Source: Eustoma russellianum (Eukaryota; Streptophyta; Magnoliopsida; Gentianales; Gentianaceae). Taken from it: 64,000 nucleotides of DNA. The stretch covers positions 4,704,224 to 4,768,223 of the forward strand of contig AP025054.1 in the NCBI GenBank assembly GCA_036186865.1, read 5' to 3'. The translations under genes and the position numbers were made by a program. Below, piece after piece: positions 9,416 through 19,539 of the stretch (its first letter is position 1; every line of letters starts with the position of its first letter). Below the pieces are notes generated by a model. It ran no database searches. It had not been told where the DNA came from and saw only the letters and a list, made by a program, of their open reading frames with translations.

Positions 9416-11197
9416 ATGGGACGAGGCAAAGGCGTGAACAAGAAAAAAGGGCTCCGGAGTAAGCATGCTTCTAAGGATGTTGTAGTTGCTACTTCTGCTT
9501 GCAAGCATGCTTTGAAGGAGGATTCGGTGGAAGAATCGCCTAGTGATTCTTTTTCTTTCCATGGAGATGAGGATGAGGTTGATTCGCGGATGGAGCACTG
9601 TATTCAATCTTTGCATGTTGAGCTTCCTGCTCAAGAACATCAGGTTCCTTTGCATGCAGGCGCGATTCAAGGTCAGCTGGACCCATTGATGATGGAGCTT
9701 AGCTTGGGAGAGACGACTTGCAGGTTGAGGTCGGAAACTGATTCACCATCGGTGGATTTGAGCTCGCCGGTGGTGGTTGGGGGAGATGGTGACAAGTCTC
9801 TCTCCATTGATGTTGACAAGACTACTGATGTCTTGGTTACTGAGCTGGATGACGGATCTGGGAAGCCGTCTTCTTCTCTTTCTTCAGGCTCTTGTCTTAA
9901 TCACTCATTGAAGCACGGGCTGGATAATACCCATCGGTCCAGAGTTGCTCCTGATCTGGGCAATGCTTTCTTGAGTTCTGACTCGCTTGCTCCAGGTCCT
10001 CCAGATGGTTGCATGCAGGGCAAAGGTAAAGAATCTGGTGCTACCACAAATAACCCTGCTTTGTTGAAAACTTGGAACTCGCTTTTCCCCACCAACAGGA
10101 ATGACGGTGGTTGTATGAAGCTTAAAGAGCAAGCTGAGGCTAGATGTGGTGTTGTAAACTTGAATGTGGATTGCATTGGGTTGGACGATGTTCTGCAGTG
10201 TTGTCTTATTGGATGTTTCACGGGCAGGTTTCCTGGGAGGCAAGCTGTGTTTGCCTTGTCTAAAAACTGGAAGGTCAAGCACAAAATTGAGTTTCATCCA
10301 TCAGGTTGGATCATCTTCAAGTTTCAGAGCCAAGATGAAATGAATTCTGTTCTTTCCTCTGGACCATACTTTATTTATGGAAGAATTCTCATCTTAAAAA
10401 AAATGCCTTTGCTCTTTGATTTTGGGCCGGAGGAGATGTCCTCTGTTCCAGTTTGGGTTAAGTTACCCAATCTACCTATCTCTCTTTGGAAAGAAGAGTT
10501 TCTTTCCAAGATATGTCACCAAATTGGGAAGCCTATAATGGCGGACCTTCTTACAACAAAACGGGAGGTTTGGGGCTATGCTAGGGTCCTTGTGGAGATT
10601 GATCTTAGTCAATCTCTCAGGAAGCATATTGAGATTAAATTGTCTACTGGGAAAATAATCAAGCAGCTGGTTGAATATGAAAAACTTCCACTATATTGTG
10701 ATGAGTGTCGGCAGTTGGGTCATTCTCCTCTGACTCATCTGCAAAAATCTTCCTCTAATCATGTGCTGGGGGGAGATGGAAAGCGGGCTCTCTCTAATCG
10801 TAGGGAGGTCCAGGATGGAAAGTTGGTTACTTTTGCTGATCCAATTGCAACAAACATTGCCTTGGGTAAGGAAGCTCATGCCAAGAATCTTACGGTCTCA
10901 AATTCTGTTTCTTTGAGCCCTCTCATGGAGTCTGTCCCATTGGATGAAAATACCTCCCTTATGGATGCTTTTGACCCCCCATTACCCAATGGCCACAGGC
11001 TGGATCCCCTCCTTTGTTCTGATGCTTATGATCAATATCATGTGAGTAGACTTAAGGAGCTTGAAAAGGATGGCTTTGTTACTGTAATGAACAAGAAGCA
11101 TCTTAAGGCAAATAAGAAAAAGGAGCCCAACAGATTGTGGCAGGATGGTAAGTCTTTGCTGGGAGGCCGGGTTCACCCTTCCACCAATGATCATTAG
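9416..11197 (+). CDS. LINE ORF1 protein (DUF4283 plus zinc-knuckle-like), 593 aa
   Basis: This is the nucleic-acid-binding ORF1 protein of a plant L1 element. It starts MGRGKGVNKKKGLRSKHASK, a basic tail, and continues with a long Ser/Asp-rich segment. At roughly residues 260-430 lies a DUF4283 domain (GCFTGRFPGRQAVFALSKNW, SGPYFIYGRILILKKMPLLF, VPVWVKLPNLP). This is followed by a knuckle-like LYCDECRQLGHSPLTH. The usual last cysteine of the CCHC knuckle appears replaced by histidine (C-x2-C-x4-H-x4-H), which may weaken or change metal binding. It overlaps ORF2 by 11 bases. Codon use and length fit a functional ORF. Its role would be packaging element RNA; activity is not shown by sequence alone. 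Confidence 0.9.
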   Translation: MGRGKGVNKKKGLRSKHASKDVVVATSACKHALKEDSVEESPSDSFSFHGDEDEVDSRMEHCIQSLHVELPAQEHQVPLHAGAIQGQLDPLMMELSLGETTCRLRSETDSPSVDLSSPVVVGGDGDKSLSIDVDKTTDVLVTELDDGSGKPSSSLSSGSCLNHSLKHGLDNTHRSRVAPDLGNAFLSSDSLAPGPPDGCMQGKGKESGATTNNPALLKTWNSLFPTNRNDGGCMKLKEQAEARCGVVNLNVDCIGLDDVLQCCLIGCFTGRFPGRQAVFALSKNWKVKHKIEFHPSGWIIFKFQSQDEMNSVLSSGPYFIYGRILILKKMPLLFDFGPEEMSSVPVWVKLPNLPISLWKEEFLSKICHQIGKPIMADLLTTKREVWGYARVLVEIDLSQSLRKHIEIKLSTGKIIKQLVEYEKLPLYCDECRQLGHSPLTHLQKSSSNHVLGGDGKRALSNRREVQDGKLVTFADPIATNIALGKEAHAKNLTVSNSVSLSPLMESVPLDENTSLMDAFDPPLPNGHRLDPLLCSDAYDQYHVSRLKELEKDGFVTVMNKKHLKANKKKEPNRLWQDGKSLLGGRVHPSTNDH

Positions 11198-14100
11198 CTT
11201 TTGGAATATAAGGGGCTGTAACAAGCCCACCAAGCAAAGAGGCTTGGTCTCTTTTGTACAGAAACATAGGATTAACTTGCTTGTCTTGATAGAAACTAAG
11301 CTTAATAGTGTTATGCTATCTCAGCTTCTCCAAAAATTTAAGTCCTGGGACCATGTTCATAATTTTGATTTACACCCTGGGAAAAGGATTCTTATTTTAT
11401 GGAATCCTTCTTTTGTCTCCTTAATTGTGCATAGCATGTCTGCACAGACCATTTTTTGTCAAGTAAAATGTCTAGTCTCTGCAAGGCTCTCTTTCCTGAC
11501 TGCTGTTTATGGTTTCAATTCTGTGGTGGATAGGAGGCCTCTGTGGGCTGATTTACTCTCTCATGCCAATGTTGCTACATCTGCTTGGATGATTATGGGT
11601 GATTTCAACTGTGTTAACAATGAAAGTGAACGCATTGGTGGTAGCCTGGTTACCACCTATCAATTACAAGATCAACTAAATTGTTTTCTTGACTGTGGGC
11701 TTTTTGAGCTTTCCTATTCTGGCTGCAGGTTTACTTGGGACAATGGCAGCATTAAGTCTAGGCTGGATCGAATTATGATCAATGCTTGCTTCTTGGAACG
11801 TTTCCCAAATGCGTCATCAGTATTCCTAAATTCTGGTTGCTTATCTGATCACTCTCCAGCTATTTTACATCTGCATCCTCAAGTTAATCGCATACATACA
11901 TTCAAGTTTTTTAATATGTGGACTGAGCATGACCAGTTTTCTTCTATTGTGGCTGATTCTTGGGCTGAGCCAGTTCATGGAACTGCAATGTTTTCGTTAT
12001 GTAAGAAGCTCAAAAGGCTGAAACAGCCTTTGAAAGAGCTTAATAGGAGGAGCTTTTCACATATTTCCTCTAGAGCTGAGAGTGCAGTTTGTGAGTTGGA
12101 AGTTTTTCAGAATCTTCAGCAAGCTTCTGGAGGTTTGGTTGTTGACTCTTCTCAGCTAAAGCTTCTTAAGGACAAAGCCTTCAAACTCTTGGAGGCTGAA
12201 AGGTTGTTTTTTGCTCAAGTTGCTAAGGGCTCATATCTTAGGATGAGTGACAGAAATTCAAAGTTCTATCACTCAGTGATCAAAAGGAATGCTGCAAAAC
12301 GTAGCATCTCTTCTGTCCAACTTGATGATGGGAGCTTCTCTACTTCCCTGGACCAGGTTAAGGATCAATTTATTTCTTTCTATACTAACTTATTGGGCTC
12401 CTCCCAGCAGGTGCCTCCATTTGACCCCTCAATTGTGCATTCTGGTCCATTGCTATCTGAGACTGGCTCAAGGACTCTCCTTGAGCCTGTTCTTGATTCT
12501 GACATTCAAAACTGTCTTTTCTCTATTCCAAAGGACAAGGCTCCAGGTCCTGACGGATTTTCTTCCCTTTTCTTCGTCAAGGCCTGGAATATTGTAGGCA
12601 ATGATGTGCTTCGTGCTGTTCATGAGTTCTTTGCTAATGGAAAGCTTCTCAAACAACTCAATCATTCGATTATTGCTCTTATTCCAAAAGCCACCAATGT
12701 CACCAGAGTTCAGGACTATCGGCCTATTAGCTGCTGTAATGTCTTATATAAGACTATCTCAAAAATTATTGCTGGAAGGCTATCTGCAGTACTGTCTGAG
12801 ATTCTTGATCAGTCTCAATCTGGATTTCTAAAAGGAAGGTCCATGTTGCATAATGTTTTTCTTGTGCAGGAGCTTGTTAGAGATTATGGGAAGTCCAATG
12901 CTTCCCCCAGATCCATGCTGCAAATTGATATCCATAAGGCATTTGATTCAATCAGCTGGGAATTTCTGCAAAATATGCTGCTGACTTTGAACTTCCCTCC
13001 TATCTTTGTCAATTGGGTAATGCAATGTGTAACTACAACCTCATACTCCATTTCCATTAATGGTTCACTTGCTGGCTTCATCAAAGGGAGGCGGGGGCTT
13101 AGGCAAGGATGTCCCCTGTCTCCTTTTTTGTTTGTCATCTGTATGGAATACCTTTCTAGATCTCTGAATTTGTTGCATCTTGATCCTGATTTCAATTTTC
13201 ATCCAAAATGCCACGCTCTTAGGATCACCCATCTGAGCTTTGCGGATGATCTCATGCTATTTTGTCGTGGTGATGAGGTTTCAGTTGGCAAGCTTATGCG
13301 TAAGCTAGTTGAATTCGGGGTACTTTCTGGTCTTAAAGTTAATGCTTCCAAGTCAAAATTTTTTAATGCTGGACTGGGGAACAATGCGGCAAATGAAGGC
13401 ACTTGTCCAAATTTTTCCCTTGGAAGCTTTCCTTTTAGATACCTGGGTATTCCAGTTGCGAGCCATAAGCTACAATTTGCACATTATTCTGCTTATTTAG
13501 ACAAGATCATGCAGACTGTGAATTTCTGGAAGAGCTCCCATCTTTCGTATGCTGGTAAAGTGGTGCTCATTAAATCAGTCCTGCAGGGTCTCCATTGCTT
13601 CTGGCTAAGTGCCTTGCCTGTCCCAATGTCTGTTATTGACCAAGTTAATCGAATATGCATTCACTTTCTTTGGGGTGATGGACCTTCTGGGAATAAGAGA
13701 TCAAAAATCTCTTGGAATCGGATTTGTCTTCCCAAGACTGAAGGGGGATTGGGAATTATGCAGCTAAAGGCTTGGAATAAAGCCTTGTTGATCAAAAACT
13801 TCTGGGACCTGCTCCTCAAAAAAGATCTCATTTGGGTTAAATGGATCAATGCCAGGTATAAGTTTGGTTTGAATCTTTGGAGCCTGCCTATCTCCTCAAT
13901 TCATTCTCCTCTCATCAAGACCCTTCTCTCTCTTAGAGATGAATTGATTCTTAGGCAGGGTGGAATTTCACAGGCTCAGCTCCTTCTGGATTCATGGTAT
14001 CGTGATCAACGGTTGAGCACTTCTGATGCCTACAACTACTTCAGACGTCGGGCTGAGCCTGTTGCTTGGCATCCCATTGTTTGGGATTCTTCTATCACCC

Positions 14101-14525
14101 CCAAGCATGCTTTTATATTGTGGTTAGCTGCTTCAAAGTGTTTGGGTACAAAGTCCAATTTGCACTATGCTGTGGATAAGTCTTGCCTGTTTTGTAATAG
14201 TGATGAAACAGAAAAGCATCTCTTCTTTTGCTGTCCATCTTTTCGTCCTGTATGGGCTCACTTACAGAATGTGTTTGGTCTCCCCCGCTCTCTCCTCAGT
14301 TTGCCCAGAATCATGGCTTGGAGTAAGAGATTTTTGAAAAGGAAAACGCTCAAAGCTAAAGCTTTGATGGTTTGCTTGGCTGCGGCTGTTTACATGATTT
14401 GGCACAGTAGAAATCTATTTCTTTTTGAAGGCATTGCACCGGTGATTAGGGATGTTTCACATAGAATTCAATCTCATTTGTTCAGGTTCCTTTACATGTA
14501 CAGGCCAGGAATTGCAGCTCTTTAG
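11187..14525 (+). CDS. LINE ORF2: AP endonuclease and reverse transcriptase
   Basis: I start at M11187 (MIISFWNIRGCNKPTKQRG), the usual plant L1 ORF2 start, not at the in-frame ATG at 11145, giving 1112 aa. The AP-like endonuclease keeps its motifs: WNIRG, LIETK, MGDFNCV, SRLDRI and SDHSP. The reverse transcriptase follows, with KAPGPDG, YRPISCCNVLYK, QSGFLKGRS, IDIHKAFDSISWEF, GLRQGCPLSPFLF and the catalytic FADD in LSFADDLMLF. The C-terminus carries a zf-RVT segment (WDSSITPKHAFILWLAASKC and CLFCNSDETEKHLFFCC). All catalytic residues that I can check are present. The start overlaps the ORF1 stop in ATGATCATTAG, so reinitiation or termination-coupled translation is plausible. This ORF would carry out target-primed reverse transcription. 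Confidence 0.93.
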   Translation: MIISFWNIRGCNKPTKQRGLVSFVQKHRINLLVLIETKLNSVMLSQLLQKFKSWDHVHNFDLHPGKRILILWNPSFVSLIVHSMSAQTIFCQVKCLVSARLSFLTAVYGFNSVVDRRPLWADLLSHANVATSAWMIMGDFNCVNNESERIGGSLVTTYQLQDQLNCFLDCGLFELSYSGCRFTWDNGSIKSRLDRIMINACFLERFPNASSVFLNSGCLSDHSPAILHLHPQVNRIHTFKFFNMWTEHDQFSSIVADSWAEPVHGTAMFSLCKKLKRLKQPLKELNRRSFSHISSRAESAVCELEVFQNLQQASGGLVVDSSQLKLLKDKAFKLLEAERLFFAQVAKGSYLRMSDRNSKFYHSVIKRNAAKRSISSVQLDDGSFSTSLDQVKDQFISFYTNLLGSSQQVPPFDPSIVHSGPLLSETGSRTLLEPVLDSDIQNCLFSIPKDKAPGPDGFSSLFFVKAWNIVGNDVLRAVHEFFANGKLLKQLNHSIIALIPKATNVTRVQDYRPISCCNVLYKTISKIIAGRLSAVLSEILDQSQSGFLKGRSMLHNVFLVQELVRDYGKSNASPRSMLQIDIHKAFDSISWEFLQNMLLTLNFPPIFVNWVMQCVTTTSYSISINGSLAGFIKGRRGLRQGCPLSPFLFVICMEYLSRSLNLLHLDPDFNFHPKCHALRITHLSFADDLMLFCRGDEVSVGKLMRKLVEFGVLSGLKVNASKSKFFNAGLGNNAANEGTCPNFSLGSFPFRYLGIPVASHKLQFAHYSAYLDKIMQTVNFWKSSHLSYAGKVVLIKSVLQGLHCFWLSALPVPMSVIDQVNRICIHFLWGDGPSGNKRSKISWNRICLPKTEGGLGIMQLKAWNKALLIKNFWDLLLKKDLIWVKWINARYKFGLNLWSLPISSIHSPLIKTLLSLRDELILRQGGISQAQLLLDSWYRDQRLSTSDAYNYFRRRAEPVAWHPIVWDSSITPKHAFILWLAASKCLGTKSNLHYAVDKSCLFCNSDETEKHLFFCCPSFRPVWAHLQNVFGLPRSLLSLPRIMAWSKRFLKRKTLKAKALMVCLAAAVYMIWHSRNLFLFEGIAPVIRDVSHRIQSHLFRFLYMYRPGIAAL

Positions 14526-14636
14526 CTGTGATTAGATGTCTTTGTTGGTTTATTTTGGTGACTTGGATTGTATGGGCTGCATCCCCTTCATGATGCCTTG
14601 ATCATGGTTAATATATTTACATTTTAACCAAAAAAA

Positions 14637-14652
14637 AAGAAAATGTTTTATC
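14637..14652. repeat. Target-site duplication, right copy (LINE)
   Basis: AAGAAAATGTTTTATC directly after the A-tail of the LINE. The exact border within the A-run is ambiguous. Confidence 0.9.
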
Positions 14653-14896
14653 CCTCATCTATATTTCGTAGCATTTTATCTAATCAGACTATTTTTTCAT
14701 CAGATTTACCGGAGATAATAGGTCCCATTGTTCTTTCTGAAATTTCTAAAGACATAATCGTCATAGAATCGAAAATTTCAATATGTCATCATCTCGCTGG
14801 TCCTCCCACTCCATCCTCTTGTATTATCGCCAGCCTTTCAACTCGAAGCGCATGTTCCTGCTGCCATTGCCTCCTCCCCATTAACAACCTAGGTAT

Positions 14897-15199
14897 AAGG
14901 CTGTTAATTGAACCGAACGGTTCGTGAACTGTTCGAGTTTCGTATTCGGTTCGAATTTGTTCGTTAATTTTATTTAAACAAACTGAATTTGAACACTTAT
15001 TTGGGTTCGTTTAGTCAAACAAGCCAAACTGTTCGCGAACTGTTCGGCTCGTTTAAACAGTTATAGTGTTATCGAGCCAAACTCGAACCAATTTTAAAGC
15101 TCGTTTCACTAAACAAAACGAGTAGAACAGTTTGTTTAGCTAAACGAATCTGAATTCGAAAACCTAGTATTCGGCTCGGCTCGTTCATTAACACCCCTA
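14897..15199. mobile_element. MITE rich in TTCG/CGAAC motifs
   Basis: Left end AAGGCTGTTAATTGAACCG and right end CTCGTTCATTAACACCCCT are imperfect inverted repeats. The interior is full of GTTCG/CGAAC motifs, typical of a widespread plant MITE type. A relative in opposite orientation lies at 44674-44955. A clear target duplication was not found. Confidence 0.6.
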
Positions 15200-17689
15200 C
15201 AACATCAGTTTAATATCATAACAAACCAACAGCCTTTTAGCTGAATATTCTAACACCACCAGATGTTCATTCGGGTATGAGGGAGAAGGCCCAACCCTGT
15301 TAAAGTGGATTTCTTCCGTTTTGTCATGTATAATAAAAAGATAGTTAAATGTTGGAGATAAAAGTTGCACCAGATAATACAGACAAAACAGTTAGACATA
15401 TGACAATTATAATGCGGAAGGGATATATTCGGGGAAGAAGGTATTGCATGGACTTTAAATATGTTCAAAATGATTTTGAAGATTAAAATGTCTAGCAAGC
15501 AGAGGAAAATACTTATAATTTTGGTTTAAGAAGACATGGACAATAAAAGTTCAAATTATGGAACAAAAGTAATAAACCCAATAGTCTTCTTAAAGTTTGT
15601 CTGCAACTTTGGAAGGTTATTGAAAGAAGACTAAGGATTCAGAGAACCATTTTAGATGCTTGTCCCGAAGGTGGGGATAAAAACAATAGAAAGTAGGAGA
15701 AATCATGCAGGAAATTTTTGAAAAGCTTAGAAGTGCACAGAGTAGCTGCCAAAGACATGTGTAGGCACAAAACAACAAGTGCAAGGACATCAAAAGTAAT
15801 AAAGCTGAGAGTTTCCAAACATAATAAAAAATGAGGATCAACCATAAGTTGCTTACTTCTGCATCCGGTATCAATGCCAAACACGTTTAGAAGCCATAGC
15901 ATGGTGCATCGCGCATGGTATTAGGACTACATGACAAGAGACAGGAGTGATTGCTCAACTTGAATCCAGGCAAGAAACATTCAATGCTAACACATCAATC
16001 AGTTGCAGCCCAGCATAGTGCGATTCGACCTCTTGGGAGAGCTGGTCAATATGTGAGATAGGCTAAGATGTATATGCCCAGATAAGCTATTATATTATGG
16101 CATGTATTTCAGCAGAAGCTTGCTACCCAAGATAGGCTAATGGGGTCTTATAGCCTAAAAGAGTGCTGGTTATGTATGAAGTTATTAACACTCATGACAA
16201 TTCTTTTCTTTATTCTCATGTCCAACGTAAATTTGGAAGCAGCCTTACAGACCTAAGCTGTTAAGTATGCAATTATGAAAGGGATCAAGTGCTGGTGTGC
16301 AAAATGAATGGAGAGTGGAAGACTACTTTTAAGGAGCTCATTTGCAAGGATTATCCAGAGCTATATATACCATCCAGCAGAAACTTCAGGCTATACACAT
16401 CTAAAGAAAGGAGGCTCTGGAAGTAACCCAATATATCGTGAATAACATTAGGATATATGCTGGCACCAGGAAGAGTCAAAGGTCTAGGACCTAAATGGGA
16501 GTTTAGTGTTAATTGTTATACATCGCATACTGTTTTCCTAAATTTTTAGGCAGTATGAATTCCTGTAGGTAGAAAGCACATCTACTGATAAGTTGGTGAT
16601 TTGGAGGATAGACACGGTTCTTTCAATTTGGAAGAGAGAGAGAGGGTTCTCTCTTTTTTCTTCTTTCCGGCAGGGAGGGGGGTGGGGGTGCATAGCCAAT
16701 GAAAAAAAAAATTGTATTTCATCATATGATCAACAGAAGATGTCTTCACCACGAAAGGTGGTCATCACATGATCCTTGAGGTTTCTTGCCATTCCAACTT
16801 AAGACAAATTAATAACATCTATTCAAGTACATACTTTAAATGGAAAGCCAACGACTTATACTAGAAGATAAGGGAAACGAGGACCCAGATTGAAAGAGAA
16901 TGAAATTGTTGAGGCACGCACGCAAGCGAAAATGCATAGTCACATGCAGAGACAAACATACACATACATACATATAATAAAACTGGTTGAGGCTGGAAAA
17001 TAAATGCAACCAGAGACCGACAGGAAAAAGTTTATTCTACAGACACCTAGAGAGGCGAAGGAAAATAGATTTTCAAAAGGACTAATTTCCACCTCAAAAT
17101 TTGGTATTGAACCTAAGTTGCAGGATCATTCTGCAGAAGATCAGAAAAAGAAAAACACTTTACTTACAAAACTCGGACATCAATTAAAAGATGACAGAAA
17201 CTGTGAGACATATTTGCAGAAGATTTTCTTGATTTATTGAATGATATTGATCATTTCTATACAATGGTCCTAGTAACATAAAAGGAAACGTCAATCAGAT
17301 TACGTGATTCTGAGATATTAGTTATGAATAGACGTTGAATGATAAGCCAAATTATAGGAATTCTAGCAAATAAAATGTATCAAACGAATAAGACCAAAAT
17401 CACCTATATCAGTTGTATTGTCACACTCCCCTCAAGATGGTGAATATGCATTCTTTATTCCAGTTCTACATGACATAAATTGACAGATGACAGAAACTGA
17501 AGATATATTTGCAGAAGACTCGTGTTGATTCACTAAATAATGCATGAACGTGTAGAATTGCACATATAATTAAGTCTGTATACAAGCCATTAATGTTAGT
17601 AGCTATGATATTATACATGTTTGAATATTCAAAAGTAATCATAAAGTAAGAATTCAGAGTTTAAACAATAAAATATCTAGTTGATACAA
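15200..17689. other. Long stretch without a recognisable gene
   Basis: There are only chance ORFs, such as 15617-15902 on the minus strand and 17004-17240 on the plus strand. A GA-tract lies at about 16630. If the exon-like blocks at 18.5-19.5 kb belong to a minus-strand gene, further exons could hide here, but I could not identify any. Confidence 0.3.
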
Positions 17690-17952
17690 TTAGGAGATAT
17701 GCATATATACTCTTACCATATTTAGGAGATCTCACTTGATCTCATAAATTTGCTTGGACTGATTATAGACTATAAAAGGCTGATGTACAAATTATTTACA
17801 TGCATGTGAATATAATCACTTTCTTTAACTCTTTATGGAATCAGAGCTATTGCCTCTCTACATTCTAAGCTTCACCGCCCATGGCGATTGAGACATCCGG
17901 CACATCTAGTGTCATGAAGGCAGTTCTCACTCTAGATCTCACTATGACATGA
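17690..17952 (+). mobile_element. Copia-type LTR end with primer-binding-like site, fragment
   Basis: ATACTCTTACCATATTTAGG, then GGAGATCTCACTTGATCTCA, precede TATGGAATCAGAGCT (about 17834-17848), a degenerate initiator-tRNA-Met primer site. A short frame from 17881 (MAIETSGTSSVMKAVLTLDL) follows, resembling a Copia gag start, and ends within 24 codons. It is related to the neighbouring LTR. Confidence 0.5.
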
Positions 17953-17959
17953 AGTAGAA

Positions 17960-18196
17960 ATATACACGAAATAATAATGTGAATATGTGTGATATGGTGT
18001 AATTACTAGTGTATATACTCTTTCCATAGTTAGGAGGTCACATTGATCTCATATAATTGAAATTGAAATAGTTGCCTAGAATAGAGAGATCCGATTGATC
18101 TCTTCACACTATATGCTAGGCTATAAATAGACCCAATGTATTCTAGCAAGACACACAATGTAATAAGATAAATTACTCGTTTTTCAGAATCTTTCA
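17960..18196 (+). mobile_element. Copia LTR (5' LTR remnant)
   Basis: The LTR-like segment has ATACTCTTTCCATAGTTAGG, a TATA-type GGCTATAAATAGACCC and the terminal TTTCA directly before a primer-binding site. The left border is approximate. Confidence 0.58.
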
Positions 18197-18208
18197 TGGT
18201 ATCAGAGC
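18197..18208 (+). promoter_or_regulatory. Primer-binding site (tRNA-iMet type)
   Basis: TGGTATCAGAGC, the standard plant Copia primer site complementary to initiator tRNA-Met, lies immediately after the LTR. Confidence 0.8.
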
Positions 18209-18255
18209 CTTAAGACTTTCAAACACCACCAATCTACATTAATACTAGAGCATGG

Positions 18256-18455
18256 TCTAAGGCTACCACTTATGATGGTATTCCTATGGTCATCTTTGGC
18301 CATAAGCTGAATTGCAATAATTATCTCTCCTGGTCAAAGACCATGAAGATGTTCATCACATGTAAGGGCAAAGAAGATTATCTCTTTGGCACCTTAAAAC
18401 CCCCAACTACTGATGATCCTAAATACAAAGCCTGGAAGGCTGAAAACAGCACATA
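18256..18455 (+). pseudogene. Copia gag N-terminal fragment
   Basis: The frame reads TTYDGIPMVIFGHKLNCNNY, LSWSKTMKMFITCKGKEDYL and FGTLKPPTTDDPKYKAWKAE, the N-terminal region of a Copia gag (N-Y-x-x-W block followed by the W-K-A-E block). It stops at about 18455, where unrelated sequence begins. No zinc knuckle, protease, integrase or RT follows, so the element is truncated. Confidence 0.72.
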
Positions 18456-18537
18456 AAATAGCACATAAAAGTACATACTCATACATGAAAAATTGGTCTT
18501 GAATTTCACAAGATAATGATGAAAGAGTCGTAAGTAC

Positions 18538-18598
18538 CTTCAAGGTAAACGCTAAGTAAACTTCACGTAGATCTGGATGCGTTGAATTGTCACTGGCA
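18538..18598 (-). other. Possible exon of an unrecognised minus-strand gene
   Basis: On the minus strand an acceptor TTTATGCAG precedes an open block ASDNSTHPDLREVYLAFTLK that ends at AAG before GTACTT. I do not recognise the protein. Neighbouring candidate exons are at 19013-19119 and about 19450-19536. The frames of the three could not be joined with certainty. Confidence 0.28.
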
Positions 18599-19012
18599 CT
18601 GCATAAAGAAGATAAACATCCAAGACTGAAGTGGAGAGAGAGAGAGGGGGGAATCGAAGAACTTTTGTCCACACATAATAAATATGCTCCCAAAAACTAA
18701 TGATGAAAATATTTTCAAAGAGTAGCTAATACTAACATAATCTCTAACATGCAACTCATAGATATTGACATCAGAAAAAGAAATAATTTCAGGTTTTCAT
18801 ATGCCAATTTATCCCATCCTCCAGGTTTTATCAAATACAAACAATAGAATTGCAAGAAAATAAATATATAAAAAAAAGATGGCGTACGTATCTTAATAAA
18901 TATTTTAAAAAATGATTGAATGTGAGAGTAAGAGCAGTCCTCCTAGGCATACCCCAAGAGGAAAATATGACCCGGAATTGCAAATGATTTTTTTAAGGAG
19001 AAGATTTCTTAC

Positions 19013-19119
19013 CACTGAAAATTCCAATAGCCAGTTGACATTTAAGAAGATGTTTTGTATCTAAATCTGAAGGCACGTCAAAAGCTTTGTAGCCCTCAAT
19101 GTAAGGAAACCTTTTCATA
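19013..19119 (-). other. Possible exon of an unrecognised minus-strand gene
   Basis: On the minus strand an acceptor-like TATCCTCGGAG is followed by the open block MKRFPYIEGYKAFDVPSDLD and TKHLLKCQLAIGIFSG, then a donor GTAAGAAATC. It looks coding in composition, but I do not recognise it. It may belong with the exon-like block at 18538-18598. Confidence 0.3.
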
Positions 19120-19449
19120 CTCCGAGGATATAAAAGAAAAAAAACCAGGATAAATGAACATACAAAAAGGAAAAGACAAGGGAACACGATGTTGGATCCA
19201 CACAAATGAGCGAATACTAGTGCACAAGTAGTAACTAGTTCAGGATTGATGCATTATCGGCAGTTTGACATATTACATATTCTGGGAGTCCTAAAACTCC
19301 TTCAAGCTTAATTTTAGAATTATAACCTGTTCACCAAGATAAATGGAACTTGCATTAGGACCTTATATCTATTTCACTAAAAAGAGACAGTAAGATTATG
19401 TGGCAAACACAACCAACTACCAGTAAGTGCTATATGCAGAGGTCACACC

Positions 19450-19536
19450 TTGAATATCCTCATCAGTAACAGATAAAACTGCAGTTTTGCTGGCATAGAG
19501 AAAGCATGAAGCACTTCCCACCACAACAAGCTATCC
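19450..19536 (-). other. Possible exon of an unrecognised minus-strand gene
   Basis: Acceptor ATTAATTTCAG and donor AAG|GTGTGA on the minus strand bound an 87-base block. It is open in one frame (DSLLWWEVLHAFSMPAKLQF, then YLLLMRIFK). Unknown protein. Confidence 0.25.
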
Positions 19537-19539
19537 TGA

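Larger units (their letters stand above)
9256..14636 (+). mobile_element. Full-length L1-type LINE retrotransposon
   Basis: A 5.4 kb non-LTR element bounded by a perfect 16-bp target duplication. It has a 160-bp leader rich in CT and GA tracts, two ORFs without stops or frameshifts, a short 3' UTR and a terminal A-run after CATTTTAACC. An intact structure with exact target duplications suggests recent insertion. A decayed, 5'-truncated relative on the other strand lies at 52427-53660 and ends with nearly the same TTTACATTTTAACC-poly(A) tail. Confidence 0.93.

Noticed and set aside
15617..15902. Two 87-codon minus-strand ORFs in different frames
   Set aside because: Leu/Phe/Cys-rich chance frames. 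A GATACCGGATGCAG/GTAAG-like border was noted, but no coding continuation was found.
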